Assembly: GCF_041296265.1 (NCBI RefSeq)
Contig: NC_091695.1
Span: 15,855,001-15,919,000 of the forward strand
DNA from: Equus caballus
Lineage: Eukaryota; Chordata; Mammalia; Perissodactyla; Equidae
Direction of reading: 5' to 3'
Length of the DNA stretch: 64,000 nucleotides
A program made the translations under genes and the position numbers. The notes below the pieces were generated by a model. The model did no database searches and was not told the origin of the DNA. It saw only the letters and a list, made by a program, of their open reading frames with translations. Each line of letters begins with the position of its first letter. Positions within the stretch are counted from its first letter, which is position 1. Below, one piece after another: positions 10,843 through 21,648 of the stretch.

Positions 10843-12641
10843 CCTTCTTTTAATTTTTTTCTTTTTCTTGAGGTTATGATAGTTTACAACATTGTGAAAT
10901 TTCAGTTGTACTTTATTATCTGTCAGTCACCATACAGGTGTGCCCCTTCACTCTTTGTGCACACCCTTCCTCCCCTTTCCCCCTGGTAACCACTAAATAG
11001 TTTTCTTTGTCCATGTGGTCATTTATCTTGCACATATGAGTGAAATCACACAGTGTTTGTCTTTCTCTGTCTGGCTTATTTCCCTTAACATAATAATTTC
11101 AAGTCCATCCATATTGTTGCAAATGGGACGATTTTGTCATTTATTATCGCTGAGTAGTATTCCATTGTATATATATACCATATCTTCTTTATCCAATCAT
11201 CGGTCGATGGGCACTTAGGTTTCTTCCATGTCTTGGCTATTGTGAATACTGCTGCAATGAAAATAGGGGTGCTTAAGTCTCTTTGAATTGTTGATTTCAA
11301 GTTCTTCAGATAGGTACCCTATAGTAGGATAGTTGGATCATATAGTTTCCATTTTTACTTTTTTGAGAATTCTCCATACTGTTTTCCATTTTGGCTGCAC
11401 CAGGTTGCATTCCCAGTGTATGAAGTTTCCCTTTTTCCCACAACCTCTCCAATATCTGTTATTTTTTGTCTTGGTTATTATAGCCATTCTAATGAGTGTA
11501 AGGTGATATTTTAGTATAGTTTTGATTTGCATTTCACTGATGATCAGTGATGTTGAACATCTTTTCATGTGCCTATTGGCCATCTATATACCTTCTTTGG
11601 AGAAATGTCTGTCCATGTCCTCTGTATATTTTTTTGACCAGATTGTTTATTTTTTTGTTGTTAAGTAGTGTGAGTTCTTTATATATTAAGGAGATTAACC
11701 GCTTCTTGGATATATGATTTGCAAATATTTTTTCCTAGTTGGTGGGTTTTCTTTTCGTTTCAATTCTGGCATCTCTTGATGTAGAAGCTCTTTAGTCTGA
11801 TGAAGTCCCACTGTTTAGTTTTCTTTTGTTTCCCTTATCTGAGAAGACACAATGTTCAAAAAGACCCTTTTAAGACTGATGTCAAAGAGTATACTGCCTA
11901 TATTTTCTTCTAGAAGTTTTGTGGTTTCAGGTCTTATCTTCAACTCTGATCAATTTTGAGTTTATTTTTATGACTGGAATAAGATAATGGTCTACTTTCA
12001 TTCATCTGCATATGGCTGTCCAGTTTTCCCAACACCATTTACTGAAGAGACTTTCCTTTCTCCATTGTATGTTCGTAGATCCTTTGTTGAAGATTAGCTG
12101 TCCATAGATGTGTGGCTTCATTTCTGGGTTTTCAATTCTGTTTCATTGATCTATGTGTATGTTTTTGTACCACTACCATGCTGTTTTGATTAGTATAGAT
12201 TTGTAGTATATTTTGAAGTCAGGGATTGTGATGCATCCAGCTTTATTCTTTTCTCTCAGGATTGCTTTAGCAATTTGGGGTATTTTGTTGTCCCATATGA
12301 ATTTTAGGATTCTTTGTTCTATTTCCCTGAAGAATGTCGTTGAGATTCTGATAGGATTGCATTGAATCTGCAGATTTCTTTATGTAGTGTGGAAATTTTA
12401 ACTATGCTTATTCATCCAATCCATGTGCAGGGAATGTCTCCATTTCTTTATTTCATCATCAATTTCTTTCAGTAAAGTCTTGCAGTTTTAATTTTATGGA
12501 TCTTGCACTTCCTTGCTTAAATGTATTCCAAGATGTATTATTCTTGTTGTTGTGTTTTAAAATCACATTTAATTCTTTGTTGAAGATTAGCTGTCTTTAG
12601 ATGTGTGGTTTTATTTCTGGGCTTTCAATTCTGTTCCAATA
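10843..12641 (-). mobile_element. L1 3' portion, antisense, 5'-truncated
   Basis: Read on the minus strand, this runs from a poly(A) end and G-rich 3' UTR (10843-11000) through the ORF2 C-terminus ([41 protein letters not shown]) back into mid ORF2 to about 12570. Several stops and frame changes are present. A 68-bp piece of ORF2 (12081-12148) reappears in direct orientation at 12573-12640, at the 5' truncation edge. Confidence 0.9.
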
Positions 12642-12679
12642 TTTTTTGTAGATAATAGATGAGTTTAGGCTGAAATATG

Positions 12680-14140
12680 TAGGAAGTGCCAAAGACGTAG
12701 AATAGCTAAAATACATTTTTAAATCAGAATAATGTGGAAAGGATCAGTCTGTTAAGATTTACTATATAGCCATAGTTATCAAGATTGAGTGGTATTGGTC
12801 GAGGTACAGACACATATATCAATAAAATAGAATTGAGAAGCCAGAAATAGATCCTTATGAAAAGGCCAACTAAGTTTTCATGGGGTGCAAAGGTAATTCA
12901 ACGAAAGAAAGATAGCCACTTTTAACAAATTGTGCTGGAACAATTGGATGTCCATAGGCAAAAAATAAAAAAAAATAAAGAAACGAACTTAGAATGTTGA
13001 CCTAAACTTTGCACAAAAATTAACTGAAGATAAATCATCACAAGTGTAAAGTGTAAACTATAAAATTTTAGAGAAATCATAAGAGAAAATCTGTCACCAG
13101 GAACTAATGCTTAGTGAACAGTTGATCGACATGACATTAAAAATATGATCCTTAAAAGTACAAATTGTGAATGGCACTTTAAAATTATATCAAACCAGCA
13201 ATCAGTCTCTTGGACATTCATCCCAGAGAAATGAAAACATATGCCCATACAATCACTTTATCACAAAAGTTCACAGAGATTTTGTTTGTAATAGTTGAAT
13301 ATTAGAAACAATTTAAGTATCTTTCAATGCGTGAATGGTTGAACAAACTGCACGATAAGTCACATGAAATAATAAAAGAACAATAATAATACAGCTATGA
13401 TAAGAAAACAAACAATTGATGCATAGAAACAGAGTGGACCTCAAGAGAATTATGTTGATTGAAGAAAGCCAATCACAGAAGGTGACAAACAGTATTTCAT
13501 TTATACAACATTCTTCAAATGACAAAGTTGTAGTGATGGAAAATGAATCAGTGGTTGACAGGGGTTAAAGGCAGGAAAATGAGAGAAAGAAAGGGGATGT
13601 AGCTATAAAGGATGGGCATAAGGGACCTCTGTGGTGATGGAATAGGTCTGTATGTTGACTGTTGTGGTGTTTACACAAAGGTACACATATGAAGAAATTG
13701 CATAGAAATACATATATAAATAAGCATACACACACACACAAAGTGAATGCAAAACTGGTGAAGTTTGAAAAGTCAGTGAATTGTACCAATTTTAATTTCA
13801 TGGTCATAATGTTGTACAGCATTTATGCAAGTTGTTATCACTTGAGGAAATGAAGTGGGACACGGGAACTCTTTTTGCTGTTTTTTCTGCAACTTCTTAT
13901 AATTCTATAAATGTTCCAAAACAAAAGTTAAAAAAAATATATATCTAAGGCTATCTGGGACAGTGTGGGGCAAAAAGGACTAGAATGGAAATATTAAATA
14001 GAGAGACACAAGAACTTTAGAGGTGATGGACATGTTCATTATCTTGTTTTGATGATATTCAGGAACACAAATGTTTCAAAACGAATCAAATTTCACAACT
14101 TTATAGAATTACAGTTTATTATTTTCAATGGCACCTCTAT
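12680..14140 (+). mobile_element. Old L1 (L1M-type) 3' region
   Basis: This is diverged ORF2 and 3' UTR sequence: 'atcaataaaatagaattgag' near 12820, the ORF2 tail near 13200-13560, then a 3' UTR including 'gtgatggacatgttcattat' near 14022 and 'tcaaatttcacaactttat'. A short (CA)n run sits at 13728-13740. More than one L1 copy may be joined here. It lies next to the opposite-strand L1 on its left. Confidence 0.7.
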
Positions 14141-15225
14141 AAAGTTGTCTTACCTAATTACTAACCACGCCAAGAGATCAAACCAAAAACAAGAAAAAAA
14201 GTCAATAATAGGAACACACATTTTACTATATTATTCAATTAACGAGAGAGAATATAATTCTGGTACTTGTCATAGATTTGAAGATCCAAGAACCTCATCT
14301 ATTTGCTGGTGGAAAAGGAACAAGCAAACTGAACTATAGCAAAATTAAATGTCTTCTTACATTTTCTCTTCCAAGAGACCTCACTAATGTGTTTGTGCTT
14401 ATGTGTGAGTCGATGTGCAGGTGAGTGAATGTGTAGGATCTGTATATCTGTATGCATATCAACACATACAGAGGCAGATATGCAAAATAATTATCATGGA
14501 AAACTATGTTTACAGCATACTAGCATGTTGAGCTCAAGGCTTTTCACTGAACTGTGTGTTGTAGTAGTGCCGGTAATGAGAACGGACTTTGGAGACAAAC
14601 AAATATCTACCAATAAAGATTAGGTTCATAAAATGCATTATATACTATTGACTGTAATGAGGAAAGAAGCAAAAAAAGTGACAACATGGATATATGACAA
14701 ATGATTAAAGTGACAAAATGCAACAACACAATTTGTGCAAAATAACATAGAAAACAAATGTAGAGGAAATTTTACATTTTGCAGAATATATTGATGATGC
14801 AGGCTATATGTCAAGCACACTAGAGTATGGGTCAAGGTAGACAAGAAGACTTGGAGTGAGTATTGGACATGATGCAAAAACAAGAAATATTGAAATGTAA
14901 TACAGGCAAATATAATGAAAGTGAAGACCTAAATAGATGATGACAATTCACAATGAAATGAGAATAATAAGTAAGAGTGACCAATTTCTCTCCCAACCAT
15001 CAAAAAAGAGAAAAAAATAGAACATCAATTCAAAAATAATTAAACACCTCCACACATACATAATATATTATTATTTTTAGTTCACCTAACTTTTTAAATA
15101 ATGCAATAGGGCAGTGTTTAAAAATATCTCCATTGTGTCATCCATCTGAGGAGACCAGTGTAGAACTGGAGAAATACTGACAAGATTGTTTTATAGATAA
15201 AATATATTAATCCATTTCCCTATAA
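14141..15225. other. Unassigned intergenic DNA
   Basis: This is AT-rich with a TG-rich patch near 14388-14450. Small open frames at 14429-14623 and 14638-14883 have no recognisable protein features. No repeat can be named. Confidence 0.4.
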
Positions 15226-15712
15226 GGTTCTGCTGGTAAGGGTACCTCAGTGAAACAGAACCATAAGGAGAAGATTATATTTATCTATATAATATATATT
15301 TTTATGACACATACATTAAATATATGTATATATAAAGACAGAGAAATTTTTAAGAATTTGACTCATGTGAGCGTTGGGACTGGCAAGGCAAAAATCTGTG
15401 GGCAGGCTGGCACTTTATGGTTTGATATTGAAGTCTTGAGTACCAAGGTGAGAAACTAAGGTAGCATTACTATATGGCAGTCTGGAGCAGAATTTCTTTT
15501 TCTTTGGGAGACCTCAGTCTTTACTCTTTAAGTTTTCAACTGATTGGATGAAGCCCACCCATATTCTGGAGGTGGATTAGCTGTGCTCAAAGTCTATTGA
15601 CTTAAATGTTAATCACATCTAAAAAAAATTTTCATAGCAAAATCTACACTGATGTTTGACCAAACAACTGGGTACCATAGCCTACTCAAATGGACACAGA
15701 CATTAACCATTA
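15226..15712 (-). mobile_element. Solo LTR, ERVL class (MLT2-like), old
   Basis: The plus strand carries the reversed pattern of MLT2-type ERVL LTRs: a start near 'gtgaaacagaaccataagga', 'aagaatttgactcatgtgag', 'ttcaactgattggatgaagc', 'ccacccatattctggagg' and an end near 'gtttgaccaaacaactgggt'. No internal region adjoins it. It is a broken, strongly diverged fossil, probably predating the perissodactyl radiation. The family name is from memory. Confidence 0.65.
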
Positions 15713-16769
15713 AAGTGGGAAGAAAGGAAAGCTAATCAAGAGTGAAAAATAGCAATGCAATACACAGACAAACAAATAAGTCTAACTCACAGATAAGAAC
15801 AAATTGTTCCAGACAATTGATATACACTCCTCTTGCATTCTGTTAAGCTTTCAAATGCTTCAAGGATAATCAATAATTTGCTTGGCATCTCCTCAGTGAG
15901 AGTATAGGAGGGTACAAAAGAATCCATAGATATTCTCACTATGCAATGTTATGAAACACAGAGGGGAGCCACGAAAGAGGTTTCATGACAGGTAAACAGA
16001 TAGAATATTTAATGTGGTGCTCTATTACACCAATATCCAAATAGTGTGGGTGATATTTGCAAGATAGCATATTTATGCAAGGTCAAAGAATACCAAATAT
16101 TAGGATTTATGATTCACTTCTGTGTGCATTCTCTATTGATAATGCATGAGTAGACTAGAACTGTTTTTTTCTTCAGATTAATTGTTAAAATATTTTCATA
16201 TACTATTTGAGAATCTGTGAAATGTCAACATTATTTATGTGTATTTCTGTTTATACAAGTACTTTATAATATAAATAATAGGGGTCAAAATCAAGAGATA
16301 ATAAAGCTTAAGTAAAGAGCTAGGAAAATAAAAATATATGCATATATATATTTTGCAGAATGATGAAGTGGCAGATGTTCAGTTTCTAGTCTGATGTCCT
16401 CCTAAATCTGTAGTCATTTAGTGACTCTAGGCTCTTCTTACTATCTTCTCAAAAATATTGTAATAATTAACATTTATGTAATTCAATGAATAAATGTGAA
16501 TTTTTTTCTGATCTCTTGATGACAAAAAAGTAATTTCCCACCTTACACTGGGACATGAAAAGCAATTTTTGGACATTAGAAGACTTCTAAGTCTCCCAGT
16601 TTTATGGTGATGGTACAATGAAAAACAGTTTAGTTTCCAGTGGAATCTAACAGACAGCAGATGCAATGTTCTCATACGGTATAGATTTAAAAAATAAAAA
16701 ATAATCTGATAATCAACACAGATATTAAACAATGAAAGGCTAATTTGATGCTCTTCTTAGAACATATAT
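15713..16769. other. Unassigned AT-rich intergenic DNA
   Basis: No gene or named repeat is seen. An open frame on the minus strand at 16427-16732 has no receptor motifs and is probably chance. Confidence 0.4.
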
Positions 16770-17460
16770 CTGGTGAGAGAAAGCCCCTCTACCCTCCCTC
16801 CTCTTGCAGGAAATCAACACTTACCAATGCGATTTGTTTTCTTTAGCTTTTCATCACTGCACCTAAACAAGATTTATATTGCTTCTTATTCCATTGAGTT
16901 AAAATAACTTCTTCTTACAATAGGTCACTCTTTCTTACATAGAAAGGTGTGTGCATGGGGATATGATAGGATATCATAACCTCATCACCTTACAAGCAAC
17001 GCTCTGTATGAGAAAGTGTGGATTCCCTGTAAATACTTTTACAAGTTAGTTACGAGCATCGTATTTTTCTATTTGCCTTCTTAGAGCTCTCTTGGAGACT
17101 CCTGACTCTATTTTCCTTCTAATCTGTATCAATTCTATTTATTTCTTTTTATTTCTTTTTTTTAAATGAAGCACTTATACTCACAATGTTTTAAAACACT
17201 AATTCTTATACATTAACCTGCCATCCTCATTCTACTCTGGTATGTTTTAAACTCAGTGCTTTATTAGGGATCTTCATATACATCTTTATTCCATTATACT
17301 TATCTATGCCCAAATTAAACGTATAGTAGAGTTCTTTGTGGCTTTAGAGTGCAGATAAACTTAAAATAACATCCTGAAAACATATATATATATAAACAAT
17401 CACACTGCATACATATATATGTACATATTCTGTGTATTTTGTCTTCCAATAGAGAATAAA
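16770..17460 (+). repeat. Paralogous block copy 2 (partner at 5340-6245)
   Basis: Collinear with 5340-6245 from 'ctggtgagagaaagc' onward. It holds the empty site matching the ERE2 insertion of the partner. Here the block lies just beyond the 3' end of the OR5J-type pseudogene; in copy 1 it lies 1.7 kb upstream of the OR8K3-type pseudogene. The block was therefore duplicated independently of the present gene neighbours, or the neighbours were rearranged later. Confidence 0.8.
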
Positions 17461-17566
17461 ATGATTTGTGCTATACTTAGAAACTTTAGAATTCATTGAA
17501 TTCATGTGAATGTTAATAAGCACAGAACTGACTGGCAGAGTGTTTTAGGATAAATGGGACTTGAAA

Positions 17567-18503
17567 TTAACAGGGGAAATGTTTCATTTCTATGGCCTTT
17601 CTCACAGCATCCTTTACTTCCTTGTTCCTCACACTGTAAATCATAGTGGGCTTAACATGGGAATCACTAGTGTATAGAACACAGAAACCAGCTTCTCCTT
17701 TTCTGCAGAATACTGAGAACTTGGCTGAATGTAATTAAAGCTTAAAGTACCATAGAAGATGGTCACAGTAGTCAAGTGAGAGGCACAGGTGGATAAGGCT
17801 GTCTGTCTGCCTGCTGCTGAGCAGATTCTCATGACAGAAACAACAATGAATACGTAGGAAATGATCAGAATCAAGAAGGTGGCCACGGAAATGACTTCAG
17901 AGAAGGTTAAGAGCAACAACTAATTCACAGAGGTGTCAGAACAGGACAGCTTTAGTAGCAGAGGAACATCGCAGAAGAAGTGGCTAACATCATTGGACCC
18001 ACAAATGACAGTGTCCCTAAGCTTATTGTGTGTGTCAGTGAGTTAGTCATTCCACCTATGAATGACACAATGACCAGCCCTATACACTTTCTCTTAGACA
18101 CGGCTGCAGTGTAAAACCTAGGGTTGACAATGGCACATAATGGTCATACGTCATCACCAATAGGAAGAAGCCTTCTGTGGTGATGAACATCACCAAAAAT
18201 AAATGCTGCACTATGCAGGTAGAGAATGAGATGGTTTCCTTCACAATCAAGCAGTTGATCAGTATTTTCGGTGCAATACCAGATGAATACAGGCATCTAC
18301 AAATGAAAGACAGCTGAAGAAAAAGTACATGAGTGTGTGGAGATTGGGAGTGATTTAGATTAAGAAGATCATGCCTAGATTCCCCACCAAGGTAAGGCTA
18401 TAAATTACCAGGAACAATACAAAAGGCATATCTTTCATTCAGCATGGTCTGTCATTTCCAAGAGAATAAACTCAGTAACAGCTGTAAAATTCTCTTCAGC
18501 CAT
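17567..18503 (-). pseudogene. OR5J2: Olfactory receptor pseudogene, OR5J2-type
   Basis: This is a decayed class II OR on the minus strand. It opens MAEENFTAVTEFILLEMTDH, close to the remembered OR5J2 start, and ends EMKHFPC with a stop at 17567-17569. Between these come TM2 ([10 protein letters not shown]), 'VKETISFSTCIVQHLFLVMF', TM3 end MTYDHYV (DRY changed to DHY), TM5 '[18 protein letters not shown]', [18 protein letters not shown] and '[20 protein letters not shown]'. The longest intact stretch is about 92 codons at the C-terminal side. I see at least four frame changes plus in-frame stops (one at a codon expected to be Glu, in NELLLL before TM5). It is non-functional and the only OR here on the minus strand. 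Confidence 0.85.
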
Positions 18504-18599
18504 TTGTTAATTCCTTATCTTCAAATCTGAGGTGAAAAAGATAAGGGGATTAGAATGGACACAGCAGAATTTAATATTTATTAAAAGCAAGCAGAGACA

Positions 18600-19948
18600 T
18601 TTATAGACTCATGTACTCAGAAATATACATTATAAACCGACACGTGTATGGACAGCTAATATTCAACAAGGGAGCCAAGAGCATACGATGGAGAAAGGAG
18701 AATCTCTTCAATAAATGGTGTTGGGAAAATTGGACAGCCACATGCAAAAGAATGAAAGTAGACCATTCCCTTACACCATGCACAAAAATCAACTCAAAAT
18801 GGATTAAAGACTTGAATGTGAGACATGAAACCATGAGATTTCTAGAAGAAAACTTAGGCAGTATGCTCTTTGACATCGGTCTGAGCAGCATCTTTTCGAG
18901 TCCCATGTCTGATGGGCAAGGGAAACAAAAGAAAAAATGAACAAATGGGACTACATCAAACTAAAAAGCTTCTGCACAGCAAAGGAAACCATTAACAAAA
19001 CGAAAAGACAATCCAGCAAATTAGGAGAAGATATTTGCAAACCATATATCAGATAAGGGGTTAATATCCAAAATATACAAATAACTAATACAGCTCAATA
19101 ACAAAAAAACCCAACAATCCAATTAGAAAATGGGCAAAAGATCTGAACAGAGATTTCTCCAAAGAAGAAATAAGGACAGCTAACAGGCATATGAAAAGAT
19201 GCTCAACATCATTAGCTATCAGGGAAATGCAAATCAAAACTACAATGAGGTATCACCTCACTCGGGTCAGAATGGCTACAATTAACAAGACAGGAAACAA
19301 CAAATGTTGGAGAGGATTTGGAGAGAAGGGAACCCTTGTTCACTGCTGGTGGGAGTGCAAACTGGTGCAGCCACTATGGAAAGCAGTATGGAGTATCCTC
19401 AGAAAATTAAGGATAGATCTACCATATGATCCAGCTATTCCACTGCTGGGTATTTATCCATAGAACTTGAAAACACAAAGGCATAAAGATACTTGCACCC
19501 CTATGTTCATTGCAGCATTATACACAATAGCCAAGACTTGGAAGCAACCTAGGTGCGCATCAAGGGAGGAATGGATAAAGAAGATGTGGTATTTATACAC
19601 AATGGACTACTACTCAGCCATAAGAAATGACGAAATCCAGCCATTTGTGACAACATGGATGGACCTTGAGGGTATTATGCTGAGTGAAATAAGTCAGAGG
19701 GAGAAAGTCAGATACCATATGATCTCAATCATAAGTAGAAGATAAAAACAACAACGAACAAACACATAGCATTGGAGATTGGATTGGTGGTTACCATAGG
19801 GGACGGGGGAGGGGGGGAGGGCAAAAGGGATGATTAGGCTCACATGGACTATAATTAGTTTTCAGGTGGTGAACATGAGGTAATGTAAACAGAATTTGAA
19901 ATAGGATGTACATCCGAAAATTAAAAATAAACTAAAAAATAAAATTTC
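18600..19948 (+). mobile_element. L1, 5'-truncated, ORF2 C-terminal half and 3' UTR
   Basis: ORF2 sequence begins inside the pol C-terminal region ([12 protein letters not shown]-like near 18650) and continues through [57 protein letters not shown] and YTMDYYSAIRNDE. A G-rich 3' UTR follows (19801-19822), then an A-rich end near 19925-19948. ORF2 is broken by a frame change between the 18611 and 19191 segments and by a TAG at 19461-19463. The 3' UTR differs from that of the 45.9 kb copy, so it belongs to another L1 subfamily. Confidence 0.92.
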
Positions 19949-20535
19949 TACATGTATGTATTTGAGGGCATAACTATCCTCTTGTACTGAGTTCTAATTT
20001 TGTTGTGCTGTCATCAGAGAACACAGTCGTATGATCTAGATTCTTTAATATTTGCTGCCTCATATATGTTGAATTTTCAAAAATCTATGTTGCATGTACT
20101 TTTGAGCAGAATTAAAAGTCTTTTATGGTTGGGTGCAGGGTTCTAAAAGAAAAAAAAAGAAATATGCATTATTTTTCTGAACCTGTCTCCTCATTTGTAA
20201 TAGTAGGAGCTTGATTGGATTATTTATTAATTTTTCAGTGCTAGTTATGATTCTATACCCCTTAAGGAAACATTTGAAAAAGGATTTTAGCTCTCAAAAA
20301 TTTCAGTCTGTCTCTAAAGTGCCTGCCTCTGTAAGAAGGTGATAACAGCATGAGGGACAATGATGGCGAGTAAAAGGAATTTGCAGAATTAAACTTAAGC
20401 CCTTTTTAAACTCTTCATTTTGGATATAAAAGAATTAATTACGGGAAGATCTAAAATCAGGTACACTGTTAACTATGTAGTGAATCCACAAAAATAACTA
20501 TGATGTAATGAGAGAATTGGCAAAGATTACGAGGC
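19949..20535. other. Unassigned intergenic DNA
   Basis: No gene or named repeat is seen. There is an A-rich run at 20148-20161. Confidence 0.4.
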
Positions 20536-20539
20536 AGTG

Positions 20540-21210
20540 TGTTACAGGCTCTTAACATCAGCCCTGATATCAGTTCCCCACACTGAACCCAGCGTATACG
20601 GGGTTAAAACTAAAACCTACCACCCCCTTTCCTGCTTCTCTAGCTCTACTCACATGTAAATACCTGTTTCTTTAAACTTTGACTCCTTGAGCTTTACAAC
20701 TAAATGAGAGTTACAAATTGTTAAAAGCCTAGGTGGCCTGGAGTTGGAGGCACACTAAAGTTTAGCTAATCATGTGTCCTTGAAGTTTGCCAGGAAAGCC
20801 ACTGTCTCAAGAATATCAAGGAGCGGAGGCTTCCCAGACCTCAACTCCTCAACTCCTGGAGGCGCTGGAACCTGCCTCAAACAAGAAAAGGAGACAACGG
20901 CGAAGGACGCTCACCTGCCATCCTCCTATCTCACCCTCTACCCCACCTTGCTGCAAGTAGCCTCTCAAGGCCAAAGGCAGGCTGGTGGGAAAGCACCAAC
21001 CTGCACAAGCTACATGTTCCCCCCTCCCCTTCCCAAAACCCTAAATAAAAATCCCTACCCATTCCTCATCGGGGAGCTAGCAATTTTTGAGGCATGAGCC
21101 CTTGCTTTGCTCCCTGTGCGTGGCATAGTAAAAATGTTTCCTCTCTACTCAAGACTCTGTTCTCGGTATTTGGATCGGCATTGGGTTCAGAGACCAAACT
21201 TTCGGTTACA
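20540..21210 (+). mobile_element. Solo LTR, ERV1 type, 671 bp, with 4-bp duplication
   Basis: The element begins TGTTACAGG and ends GGTTACA, flanked on both sides by AGTG (20536-20539 and 21211-21214). A 4-bp duplication fits ERV1/gammaretrovirus-type integration. It is much more C-rich than its surroundings. The 3' third has the gammaretrovirus-like promoter and leader layout: an A/T box near 21040, 'tgctttgctccctgtgcgtg' near 21105, and 'actcaagactctgttctcgg' near 21147. No internal viral region is present, so it is a recombination relict. It is moderately diverged, most likely equid or perissodactyl in age. Confidence 0.8.
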
Positions 21211-21395
21211 AGTGAACCTGACCTCCAAAGACGATGCCACTATATTCTTCCAAGAGCATAAATCTCTGCTGTCCTCTGACACCTCCTTATCAGCAGCGTG
21301 GAAGGAGATTCTCAGTGGAATCACTGAGTGCTGAGACTCAGAGCACAGAAAAATATGTCTTGCTTAAATAGAGCAGTTAGAAGAGTTCATAAGTT

Positions 21396-21631
21396 GGGGC
21401 TGGCCCCGTGGCCGAGTGGTTAAGTTTGCGCGCTCCGCTGCAGGCGGCGCAGTGTTTCGTTAGTTCGAATCCTGGGCGCGGACATGGCACTGCTCATCAG
21501 ACCACGCTGAGGCAGCGTCCCACATGCCACAACTAGAAGAACCCACAACGAAGAATACACAACTATGTACCGGGGGGCTTTGGGGATAAAAAGGAAAAAA
21601 TAAAATCTTTAAAAAAAAAAAAAAAAAAAAA
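21396..21631 (+). mobile_element. ERE1 equine SINE
   Basis: Near-consensus copy: tRNA-Ser-like head with A box (tggccgagtggttaag) and B box (agttcgaatcc), body 'cacaactagaagaacccaca', 'aactatgtaccggggggctt' and a poly(A) tail. It is flanked by a perfect 17-bp duplication, agaagagttcataagtt, at 21379-21395 and 21632-21648. It looks recent. Confidence 0.95.
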
Positions 21632-21648
21632 AGAAGAGTTCATAAGTT

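Noticed and set aside
19191-19745. Two consecutive open frames as small genes
   Set aside because: They are one L1 ORF2 frame split by a stop, inside a 5'-truncated L1.
20774-21334. Two plus-strand open frames in GC-richer DNA as a candidate gene
   Set aside because: The bounded solo LTR at 20540-21210 accounts for nearly all of the sequence and its base composition.
21396-21470. Possible tRNA-Ser gene (A and B boxes present)
   Set aside because: The tRNA-like part is the head of an ERE1 SINE with a poly(A) tail and a target-site duplication; the same holds for the heads at 29.4, 43.1 and 43.9 kb.
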